64,000 bases of DNA, from contig CM035361.1 in the NCBI GenBank assembly GCA_020137815.1, positions 1,236,524 to 1,300,523 of the forward strand, written 5' to 3'. Both the position numbers and the translations under genes were made by a program. Shown here in pieces: positions 43,868 through 53,800 of the stretch (position 1 is its first letter; each line of letters begins with the position of its first letter). The DNA comes from Hormiphora californensis (lineage: Eukaryota; Ctenophora; Tentaculata; Cydippida; Pleurobrachiidae). Under the pieces are notes generated by a model. That model was not told the origin of the DNA. It ran no database searches and saw only the letters and a list, made by a program, of their open reading frames with translations.

Positions 43868-46182
43868 ATGAAGGTAGCACATGAAGAGTTGAAGAAGGAT
43901 ATGTCCAGAGAGATTGAGATCTTGAGGGAAAAGGTTGATGGGTTAAAGCATTCAGTTGACGGGTTAAAGCATTCAGCAGGCGTTAAGGAGCTGGAGAACA
44001 GTATTCTGAGAAAAGAGATAAAACGACTGAAGTCATTACAAGAGGATACTGTACTGGTAAGTCATATTATTCTGAATTTTCATAACATTTTGTTGTACTG
44101 GTAAAACCTTAGCTCTCTTTATGTCATCATATCAGAATTAGTATTGCCCCTGGTGTCTTGTGCAATGCTCTAAATCATGATAGTTGATACATTGGTTCAT
44201 GTTTTCAGTTGTCTGATTTAAAAAAGGAAGGAATGGAATGGAATAAGAACGGTATACTAAAACCCAGCAATAGCAAAGGACTGAAAGATCCTGGTAAGCA
44301 ATAGCAAAGGACTGAAAGATCCTGGTAAGCAATAGCAAAGGACTGAAAGATCCTGGTAAGCCAGCAATAGCAAAGGACTGAAAGATCCTGGTAAGCAATA
44401 GCAATAGCAAAGGACTGAAAGATCCTGGTAAGCCTGTCGTAATACAATTGCAAACCAATAAAGTCTACACTATTCAGATACAGTCGGACCCCCATTTAAT
44501 GGCCCCCGATTCAGCGGCACCCCGATTTAACGGACAAAACCATTTCCCCCAGGGTGCCGTAAATCGGGGTCCGACTGTATTACAATTTTCATTATTTCAG
44601 GTGTTTTGACTGAAATTGAAGATACAAGTATTAGCAATGTTTACACAGAGGCATCTAAAATCATGCCTACCACTGTCAGAGTTCTCCATCAAATACTTGG
44701 GAAAAAAGCTGTGAGTGATATAACTTTATAATTTTTATACTGCCCCGTGACCCTCCTGGCGCGGCTTCTTTACTTGCATGAAGAAAACAAGTCTTGGCTC
44801 GATATTCCTCCCTCTAATTAATTAAATTTCAAATTACATCATCGTTATCATCTTTCCATTCTGAATTAGGGTGTTGCCGAAACGGAGTCTATGATAGGCT
44901 TTCTGATAGCAGTGATATCTAAAGCAATGAATCAGAAAAACAACCTGTTCGCTGCCCGGCTAGCTTTGGCACTGTCAGCCGCAGGTAATTTGTAAATAAC
45001 TGGTCTTTCTATAATCTATACGTAATAATATATCTTTTAGGTTGCCATTATGACTTGATTGAACAGCTGTCGGCATTTGGAGTTACCTTGTGTAGGACGT
45101 CCTTGTTTTTACTAAGGAAGTACGCAACTGAGAACCAAGAATCCCTTCTTAGAACATTCGACCTCCGAGATCCTATAAGAGAGGTTGATTTTTGTATGAC
45201 ACCGGTGAAAACAACAATGAGTTTTGAAAAGTCGACAGTCGGAATAAATTGTAAGTAAATAACATCATGAGTTTTGCTACTTTTCTCCTCAACCCTTCAT
45301 AAAAAACAGATCTATGTAAACTCCTGTCCACCAGTGAAAACAGAACCAGTTGACAATGAAATGTGCCCTGAAAGTATCAAATGTGAGCCAGACGCTGATT
45401 ATAAAGTTGAACCTATATTACTAACTCTCAAAACGGAACCAGTTGACCCTGAAACTTTCGGTATCTTACCCGATTGTGATCATGTGGGACCGATTGATTG
45501 TTCTTCTTCTGTGCCTGGTCCATCATCTCTTGGAACTCCACAGAATAGTAAGTCAACCAGTTGCACTGCTATCATAATTTCATCTACATAAAGATTTTCT
45601 ACTAGAATAGTCTACTAGTATAGCACTGTATATTTATATAGTATGTACATATATAATATATTGATATATTCCATCAGAACATTTAATTGTTAGGTACTTT
45701 GGGGCTATTATCTTATTTCCTTTTCAGGGGAAGGAAGTGTTGTACCCTCAAGTAAAGATATTTATCCCTCTTCTGCTGATGCCCAAACAGAACCACTAGC
45801 TGGCCCCAGTAAAGTGAACCTGGCATCTGGTGTTAAACGACCATACCAGTGCGATGATTGTGGAAAAGTGTTCAGCCTTCGTCGCAATCTTCGTCACCAC
45901 AGATTCATCCACTTTGGAGAAAAACCCTACAAATGTAAGAAGTGTGGAAAAGAGTATACCCTGTCTGGAAGCCTCCATAAACACACATATATGATACATA
46001 CTGGAGAAAAGCCCCATAAATGTAAAGAGTGTGGCAAAAGGTTTAGGGACTCTGGAAGATTAAATCGCCACATGATGATCCATACTGGAGAACGGCCGTA
46101 CAAATGTAAGGAGTGTAAAAAAGCGTTCAACCAGTCTTCAATCCTCAATCATCATATCAGAACAGTTCACAAACGATCATGA
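43868..46182 (+). CDS. Coiled-coil / helical-domain protein joined to four C2H2 fingers (gene C)
   Basis: Exons: 43868-44056, 44209-44293, 44601-44710, 44870-44984, 45041-45250, 45728-46182. All are GT-AG and phases agree (0, 1, 0, 1, 1), giving 387 aa. Residues 1-63 form a coiled coil with two copies of VDGLKHS. Exons 3-5 give a helical domain (VRVLHQILGKK, IGFLIAVISKAMNQKNNLFAARLALALSAAG, FGVTLCRTSLFLLRKYA), which resembles the N-terminal region of DUF6589-type, transposon-associated proteins in layout (tentative). The last exon is a family finger exon with four C2H2 fingers. Between exons 5 and 6 lies a 5'-eroded copy of the K-x-E module (45274-45548) without its own ATG. The gene may therefore be a fusion, or two neighbours whose exons happen to be in phase. 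Transcript evidence decides. Confidence 0.55.
44265..44432 (+). repeat. Five tandem copies of an exon end with its splice donor
   Basis: Units of 31-37 bp, each containing AGCAAAGGACTGAAAGATCC then TG|GTAAG. Donors follow 44293, 44324, 44355, 44390 and 44427. Only the first keeps the frame; reading through it meets TAG four codons on. Confidence 0.92.
44481..44577. mobile_element. pogo/Tigger-like MITE, copy 3 (short)
   Basis: 97 bp, CAGTCGGACCCCCATTTA to GGGTCCGACTG, TA at 44479-44480 and 44578-44579. Inside an intron of gene C, 24 bp before exon 3. Confidence 0.85.
45274..45549 (+). pseudogene. 5'-eroded K-x-E module exon of gene C
   Basis: Matches the sister exons from VNSCPPVKTEP onward, including VKTE, IKCE, YKVE and LKTE, and ends at the same donor (AAT A|GTAAGT). 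The start (ATG to FIKTE) is replaced or deleted: the IKTE codons are lost in a short deletion and no in-frame ATG remains. Confidence 0.7.
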
Positions 46183-46444
46183 ATTTAGATTCAATCGTGA
46201 AATTGCTAAAAAATATTAACTCGTATTCCAATTTTAGAAATGTTTTATTTTAAAATAAACGCAATGTCTCATGTATCTGATATCTATTGGTTTCTTGTTA
46301 GTATTTTATTAATCCGGTTTATAAATTTTCTGTCTTTTGTTGACTGAAACCTCCATTTCTCTAACCTTGATTGGTCTTCCTCCCCTTTCCCTCGTTTTCA
46401 CGCTCTTTACCTCAACTAAAACCATCTATCTTATGTTTAGCAGA

Positions 46445-47940
46445 ATGGAACGAAGGAAACAGCCAGACCGAAAGTGTAAAGATCCACCATCAGCTGATAT
46501 TTTACAGTGGGAAGATCAGAGTGTTGTTGTTTTTTCTCCACGACCTTTCATAAAAACAGAACAGATCTTTGTAAACACCGACCCACCAGTGAAAACAGAA
46601 CCAACTGACAATGAAATGCACTCTGGGGGTATTAAATGTGAACCAGACGTTGATTATAAAGTTGAACCTATTTTACTAACTCTCAAAACGGAACCAGTTG
46701 ACCCTGAAACTTTCGGAATCTTACCCGATTGTGATAACTTGGAACCGAGTAAATTTTCTTCTCCCGTCCCTAATCCTTCATCTCTTCCACTTCCACAAAA
46801 TAGTAAGTTACACAGTAGCTTTATGGATTTGATTTATTAAATCGTACTACTATAGAATGGAAGAAGTTCTATTATATTAGAAGTTTTAGCATGTTATGCT
46901 ACTCTTGGGTCAAAGTTCTTCTAATTTGCCGAAATCTTTCTTCATTCCTTCCTTTCCACTGTCTTTCTCCTTTCATTCCTTCCTTTTCAGGGGAAGGAAG
47001 TGCGGTAGCCTCGAAAAAATATACTCATCCCTCTCCTGCTGATTCCCAAATAGAACCACTAGCTGGCCCCAGTAAAGTGAACCTGGTATCTGGTGTTAAA
47101 CGACCATTTCAGTGTGATGATTGTGGAAAAAGCTTCAGCTGCCGGGGAACCCTTAATCGCCACAGATTGATCCACACTGGAGAAAAGCCCCATAAATGTG
47201 ATGATTGTGGAAAAGGGTTTACTAGATCTGCGAACCTCAAAGTTCACATGATGACCCATACCGGAGAAAGACCCTACAAATGTAAGGAGTGTGGTAAAGG
47301 GTTTTCCTTGTCTCAAACCCTCAAATTCCACATGATGATTCACACTGGAGAAAAGCCCCATAAATGTGATGATTGTGGAAAAAGCTTCAGCTACGGGGGA
47401 ACCCTTAGTCGCCACAGAATGATCCACACTGGAGAAAAGCCCCATAAATGTGATGATTGTGGAAAAGGGTTTACTAGATCTGCTAAGCTCAAAGTTCACA
47501 TGATGACCCATACCGGAGAAAGACCCTACAAATGTAAGGAGTGTGGTAAAGGGTTTTCCTTGTCTCGAACCCTCAAATTCCACATGATGATCCACACTGG
47601 TAATAAGCCCCACAAATGTAAGGACTGTGGTAAAGGGTGTGCTACATCTTATTCTCTTAAAAAACATATGATGACCCACTCGGGAGAATGGCCCCACAAA
47701 TGTAAGGAGTGTGGGAAAGGTTTTTCTGAGTCTGCAACCCTCAAAACCCACATGATGATCCATACTGATGAAAGGCCTTACAAATGTAAGGATTGTGGAA
47801 AAGGGTTTACCAAGTCTGGAAACCTCAAAGATCACATGCTGATTCACACCGGAGAACGGCCTTACAAATGTAAGGAGTGTGACAAAGGATTTTTAAGATC
47901 TGATCACCTCAAAGCGCACATGTTTGTCCATGAAAATTGA
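46445..47940 (+). CDS. C2H2 zinc-finger gene D (K-x-E module + 10 fingers), intact
   Basis: Exon 1, 46445-46802 (119 residues plus one base); exon 2, 46991-47940 (stop TGA). The phase-1 join is intact, giving 435 aa. Exon 1 keeps IKTE, VKTE, IKCE, YKVE and LKTE. Exon 2 has ten C2H2 fingers. Fingers 1-3 and 4-6 are nearly the same three-finger block, an internal tandem duplication of about 252 bp. Finger 7 has Cys in place of the core Phe (GKGCATS). No KRAB, BTB or SCAN domain is seen. It is the only family member here without a visible lesion. Probable nuclear DNA-binding protein with potential for multiple sumoylation. Confidence 0.9.
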
Positions 47941-48205
47941 AAAACACATAATGATCCATTCGGGAGAAAGACCCTACAAATGTGAATATTGTGAAAAAGG
48001 GTTTGCATTGTCTATAAACCTCCAAAAGCACGTCATGATGATTCATACTGGAAAATGGCCTTACAAATGTAAAGAGTGTGGGAAAGAATGTGCTACATCT
48101 GATAGTCTTAAAAAGCACATGATCATGCATGATAATTTATACCGGAGAAAGGCCCTACAATGTAAGGAGGGCCCTACAATGTAAGGAATGTGGGAAAGCA
48201 TTGTG
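47941..48205 (+). pseudogene. Frameshifted finger tail after gene D
   Basis: Two to three more finger units follow in another frame (HSGERPYKCEYCEKGFALS; KWPYKCKECGKECATS) and then collapse into a short duplication (GGCCCTACAATGTAAGGA twice at 48152-48187). Confidence 0.8.
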
Positions 48206-48812
48206 AGAATATTTATTCGTATTCTAAAAGTTATGATTTTGAGTTGACTCAAAATATCATATACACATGACTTACCAGTTTTTTTAAGTCGCCTGAAATT
48301 TCAAAAGTTTTTCAACAAATTTACATTTAGTTATGAAACCCGATAGCTGATTTATCGGTCGTTTGAAGATTTTGCGCGCTCATGATAACTGCTAGCTGGG
48401 GGATTTAACACCCTGCTCGCGATTTATCAGGCCAGTGTCCTTTTTCACGCGTTTCTCTTCATTTGAATAACATGCGTGTAAAATTCTAAGTATTGAAAAT
48501 GTGTGTAAACACACAGTTCTGTCAACAAAAGAAAGGGGAAACATGTCTGCAACACGTTTCAATGCTATCTCTCTCATAAGGAGTGAAAAGAATCTCATTC
48601 TCTCTCATTGTCTCTTTTACTGTTCACTACCTCTGACAGTGTGTATTGCCCCTAATCTTTCTCTCTCTTTCTCAAACATGTTAGGAACAGTAGACAGTAA
48701 GTCTACACACATTTTCAGGGTATCTGTTGACTATTTACCAGCAGTTCTAGTGTGTTTCACCTTGTGTTGTGTCTCTTATTTGTGTGTAATTACTATCGGG
48801 TTTCATAAAATA
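48206..48812. other. Non-coding between gene D and TSEN34
   Basis: A 104-codon frame (48501-48815) has hydrophobic stretches but no recognisable domain or splice context; not called. Confidence 0.4.
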
Positions 48813-49001
48813 TGAACGTTTGTTAGCCTATCGCGTTATAGGTTTAAATCACCTCCCCCTCACCCTCGGCTGGCGCCTCGGGATCGGCGTCGGGATTTAA
48901 ACCAGTTTAATCGCCCTGCCGGGCGATTAAACTCCAGTTGGCTGTCCCCAGCTCGCGCTGGGAACAGCCAACTTCATAACGCGCCAGTCTACAAACGTTC
49001 A
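48813..49001. mobile_element. GC-rich TA-flanked inverted-repeat element
   Basis: Ends TGAACGTTTGT and ACAAACGTTCA, with TA at 48811-48812 and 49002-49003. Two internal hairpins: GTTTAATCGCCC/GGGCGATTAAAC and GTTGGCTGT.../...ACAGCCAAC. Confidence 0.7.
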
Positions 49002-49169
49002 TACTTCATTTATCAGTTTGTTTATATTCCTTTCCGCGGGGGTTTCCTTCATTCCAAACCCATCTTCTTCCCTAGTTAGGATTCTAATGATACCGGGAGT
49101 TGGGTTTATCAGCTGCGTCAAGGATACACCCTCCCAAAACTCCAACTCTACTCCATCATTGTTTCAGGT

Positions 49170-49840
49170 ATCTACTCCTTCCTTACCCCACCTTCAGGAC
49201 TCTACTCCCTCCTTCCCCCACCTTCAGGACTCTACTCCCTCCTTCCCCACCTTCAGGACTCTACTCCCTCCTTCCCCACCTTCAGGACTCTACTCCCTCC
49301 TTCCCCCACCTTCAGGACTCTACTCCCTCCTTCCCCCACCTTCAGGAATCTACTCCCTCCTTCCCCCACCTTCAGGACTCTACTCCCTCCTTCCCCCACC
49401 TTCAGGACTCTACTCCCTCCTTCCCCCACCTTCAGGACTCTACTCCCTCCTTCCCCCACCTTCAGGACTCTACTCCCTCCTTCCCCCACCTTCAGGATTC
49501 TACTCCCTCCTTCCCCCACCTTCAGGACTCTACTCCCTCCTTCCCCCACCTTCAGGACTCTACTCCCTCCTTCCCCCACCTTCAGGTCTCTACTCCCTCC
49601 TTCCCCCACCTTCAGGACTACTCCCTCCTTCCCCCACCTTCAGGACTCTACTCCCTTCTTCCCCCACCTTCAGGACTCTACTCCCTCTTTCCCCCACCTT
49701 CAGGTCTCTACTCCCTCCTTCCCCCACCTTCAGGTCTCTACTCCCTCCTTCCCCCACCTTCAGGACTCTACTCCCTCCTTCCCCCACCTTCAGGACTCTA
49801 CTCCCTACTTCCCCCACCTTCAGGACTCTACTCCCTCCAT
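49170..49840. repeat. 30-bp minisatellite of splice-acceptor-like units
   Basis: About 22 units of CTACTCCCTCCTTCCCCCAC + CTTCAGGACT, mostly 30 bp with a few 29- or 28-bp units. Each has a long pyrimidine tract ending in CAG. All three plus frames stay open, which explains the 281- and 248-codon frames. Confidence 0.93.
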
Positions 49841-49844
49841 CCCT

Positions 49845-50720
49845 GAAATTCCCATTAAAATAACCCGAACACGAGACAACAAGTACCTGTTATGGGATGT
49901 GGAATCTATCAGCGGTTTACGTGACCACTTCGGAGTTGTTGGAACACCCATTGGTACCTTGCCAAGGAAACCTCGACAAAATAAGGTGTTGGGGTTACCA
50001 GTGTGTTTTATGAAGGAGCAGGTGTACTTGTTATGTGTTGCCGGGGTTGCCATAGTAGTGGATATACCGGGGGACCTTCCCAAATCACAGGATTCAGAGG
50101 TGTTTTTGGCTGGACTTGAGGGGTCGTATAAAGCACAAAACAGGCATCTCCAGGCATCCATTTATCAGAGATCACGTGACTTTGTTGAGAATCCAAGGGA
50201 AGTTCCAGAACATTTAGCGCTCGATAAGCCTGTTAATGTCCATTCACCTGAGTACTATCTACAACGTGTATTTGAGGTTTCCCTTCCTCGACACTGGATT
50301 ACAACCGCATCTAACCCGGCTCCCCTACCGACCCTAACACCACGAGAACGCTCCAGGGCCATGGTGTTACATGATCTGTACAGGAGACGGTATGCCGTGA
50401 CATCAGGTCGGAAGTTTGGCGGGGATTTCCTGGTTTATCCGGGTGATCCCTTGGTGTTTCACGCTTGGTACGTTGTCAGAGTGACGGGTTGTCAGGGTGA
50501 TGATCACGTTGTCAGAGTGACGGGTTGTCAAGGTGATGATCAGATGGGAGGTAGGGAAATTAGGAAGAAGGGGATTACTGTACAGGATGGGGAGATTGGG
50601 TGTGAGGAGTTGTTAGGATTTAGTAGGATTGCATCTTCAGTTAAGAAAGTCGCTGTGATGGCCACTGTTTTCGGGGAGAGGGTAGAGTATGTTTCTCTAC
50701 AGTGGTCTGGGCTCACTTGA
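49845..50720 (+). CDS. TSEN34: tRNA-splicing endonuclease subunit TSEN34 (N-terminal exon not found)
   Basis: Catalytic subunit that cuts the 3' splice site of pre-tRNAs in the nucleus. The N-terminal domain is recognisable (YLLWDVESISGLRDHFGVVG; TLPRKPRQNKVLGLP). The C-terminal nuclease domain has GRKFGGDFLVYPGDPLVFHA, carrying the catalytic Tyr and His, and a Lys in SSVKKVAVM. It ends SLQWSGLT, like human SLQWASLQ. A 36-bp in-frame duplication (50471-50542, VVRVTGCQGDD twice) sits between His and Lys. The Lys/Glu-rich linker of vertebrates is shorter here. The reading frame runs upstream into the minisatellite with no ATG, so the first codons probably come from an exon 5' of it by splicing at one of the repeat acceptors. 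Claspin starts 150 bp downstream. Confidence 0.9.
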   Translation, partial: EIPIKITRTRDNKYLLWDVESISGLRDHFGVVGTPIGTLPRKPRQNKVLGLPVCFMKEQVYLLCVAGVAIVVDIPGDLPKSQDSEVFLAGLEGSYKAQNRHLQASIYQRSRDFVENPREVPEHLALDKPVNVHSPEYYLQRVFEVSLPRHWITTASNPAPLPTLTPRERSRAMVLHDLYRRRYAVTSGRKFGGDFLVYPGDPLVFHAWYVVRVTGCQGDDHVVRVTGCQGDDQMGGREIRKKGITVQDGEIGCEELLGFSRIASSVKKVAVMATVFGERVEYVSLQWSGLT

Positions 50721-50870
50721 AATTGAGATATTGTAGTGGTTTACATTTTATTGAATCGTTTTAGTTTTTACAGATTTTATCATCAATTGTTTCCTTGTTT
50801 TACCAGTCATCAGCTTTTCCTCCAGTCTCTACCACCTTGTACAAGAATCTAAAACCTTTCCTGTTTTAGT

Positions 50871-53800
50871 ATGTCAGAGGAAGATAGTGCGGGTGAACTT
50901 CAAATTCAGGTTGGTTCCTTAAAATACAGAGAGTCCCAATCCCAGATATGTCAAGAACACCAAGAACACTGATCTACAATAGTCCCTGATTTCGCATAAT
51001 TTTCTAGAAATCAATTAATTGTAATTTACTTACTGGACTATCAATTTTAGGAAGATGAGAAAGAGAATATGCAGCCGAATTTCACCAACAACAACAACCT
51101 TTCTAAGGTAACGTAGGTTAATGATGCAGATGAGACATTGATTGTTTGTTTGTTGTTACTAAACCCTAGAGTACGCTCAGCAAACCTCCATACCAACCCG
51201 GTTCTACTGTGGCGTTGAATCCCTTTCTCTCTGCTGGGAGAGACTCATAGTTTTGGCGTCTAGAACCTTTGAGAGGGTCTTGGAATGTGAGGCATTGAAC
51301 CAACCAACAAACCCCGGCTTCAGTGTTCCCCCTATTTCTACATCCCCCCCTCCCCCCAAGACAGTTGTACCCGCGGAGACGGGGCGGACACAGACAACAG
51401 TTCGAACAAAGTTCTGTGTTCACTTTTTTGCAATCTTCCAGGCCCTAAAGTATACCCCAAACTACTATGTCCCTCACTCGGGTTTTGTAAAATTTCCCAC
51501 GGTCATAACTCCACTCCCTGATGAGATAGAGACTTGAAATTTGTTTTGTAGGAAGAACTCGACATGATCTCCTCACAAAACAAATTTCAAGTCTCTATCT
51601 TATCAGGGGGTGGAGCTATGGCCGTCTAAAATCCGGTCGCGCGCAGCAAGGGACATAGTAGTTTGGGGGGACCTTTATGTTCGTAGGGCGCGGTGTGTTT
51701 GGAGATAGGTTTTGTGCGCGCAGTACATTCACGCGCGGAGCTTGGCGGGACCGTGTTGTGCCACAGTCATGAAACTGTCACGACCAGGACCGGTTCAGAG
51801 GGGACAGCCGACAGTATTTCGTGATACAACTCTCCCCAGTTTTAAGAAAACTATTTACCGGGTGACACATAGTGAAATAACACTTGACAGCTCTCCTTCC
51901 CATTCAGGTTGGTTTACTGGACTCTTCAGATGAGGAAACTGAGGAACATATGGTAATGAGTCGTAAGAAGCCGGTAGTGTTTGGATCCAGTTCTGAAGAG
52001 GATGTGATCAAGGGAGATGGAGGAGAGGAGGAGGAAGATTTAGAGAGGATGGGGGATAGTGGGTCTGAAGAAAAGATAGAGAATAAAAAGAAGAAGGGAA
52101 AGAAGACAAACAGGAAGGCTCTATCAGATGAAGATCTGTCAGTTCAATCGTCTGCCTCTGAAGATCTACCTAAAACAAAGAACAAAAAGAAGAAAGGGAA
52201 GGGAAGGAGCAAGAAGAAGGGGTCTACTGAAGATGAAATCTCAGACAATTCAGACGGCTCACCAGTCAAAAAGAAGAAGAAGAAAAAGAAGGAGCCACCC
52301 AAGGAATCTCAAAATGACCACAGTCTTGTGTTAGAGAGTGATAGTGATGACGAGCTGCTGAAGGAAATTGAGAACATGAATTGTGATGACAAAACAGTCC
52401 AGGTGAGTCCACCTCACTCTAACCACTAACCACTTACAGTCAAATAACCGTTATAACCCCATTAGTTATTCTTGGACCTGGTTATGTTAGGTGTTACCCC
52501 ATATAACCCCATTTACAAGTCTAACCCCATATTTTCCCAGCCCAAGTCGGTTGTATCGGGTGGTAGTGATAGTGACGATAGTGTGGGACTTCCTGACGAT
52601 ATGTTTGTGGTGCGGAAGGGAGAGGAACAACCTAAACAACCTAAAAAGAAGAAGATAAAGGATCATGATCCGGAGGAGTGGGCTAACCAGGAGTGGATAG
52701 GTTGGTAGGGTCATTTGGAGATCATTTGGAGATCATTTGGGTGGTATTTTAGAAATACTAGACAGCTCCCCGTGAACATTTTTCCTCTCTTGATTATTCG
52801 GACAAATATCCTTGCCCTGACAATCCCGAACAATTTTGTATCTTTCCCACAAAATCTCACAACGGGTCCATTTCAGCGAAGGAATACAGTGAGGGAGGAG
52901 CGGAGGGAGTGGAGGGAGGGGAGAAGAAGAAAAAGGGAACAAAGAAAAAGAAGGAAGATGGACTTGATGCGGTGTCAGCACTTGTTGCGGAGAGACAGCG
53001 AATGGTTCGAGGTAAGATTGGTCCTAATTCACTAATTACTGAATTGGATACCGCTGGTTTCCTCCCGGTATGATTCCGAGAGGGTAAATGCCTCACCCTG
53101 ATTTAAAACCCACTGTTAGATACCATTACATCTGCAATAACACAACCCCCCCCCCCCCCCCCTCAGAGTCTGCTGTATCCCTCCCAAGACACGAGCCAGC
53201 ACCACTGCAACTGTCAGACTGTCTTGTAAAAGTACCCAAACTATCCGTCCCACTCCGACCTAAAGCACACCAGATTGAACCAAAAAAAGAGGTGTTCCGA
53301 CCGACGCTGTCTTCAAAAAACGATAAATTCTTTATGCCAACTAACCTTGGAAACTTCGTTGACAGGTTTAGAAGCTTATGTATTACCCATGCATAAAGAA
53401 CTAACCATGTGTCCCAAAATTCTGAGAAAGAGAATCTAGTGCATAGTTAAATAGTATAGTACCCACTCGATTGATAATCCACCCCCTCCCCCCCCCCAGA
53501 TTACAGAAGCACATGTCCCTGGACAGTGGGAAGGGGGTAGATGAGAGGAGCAGTGGTGGAAACACCCCCAAGAGCGTCTTCCTGAAGAAACAACTACAGG
53601 AGAAACTAAAGGTAAATACATATATCACCACCAAGATCTTTTTCAGTCTCTCCTGTGCACTGTTTGGGCAATGTAAATCTTCCCACACGTTTATTGAACT
53701 TCTCAAATCTCAAATGATTATTCTCAACTTTTCCCTAAACCTCTATCAGATGCAAATGTTGGCCAAGAAGCTGGAAGCCCGTAAACAAGCGGAAGAGAAT

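Noticed and set aside
42021-47847. Long antisense frames (227 and 262 codons) across the finger exons
   Set aside because: The repeated finger codons are open on the opposite strand by composition; the sense frames have all C2H2 residues.
49018-49863. 281- and 248-codon Pro/Ser/Leu frames before TSEN34
   Set aside because: Translations of the 30-bp minisatellite in two frames; neither is the TSEN34 frame.
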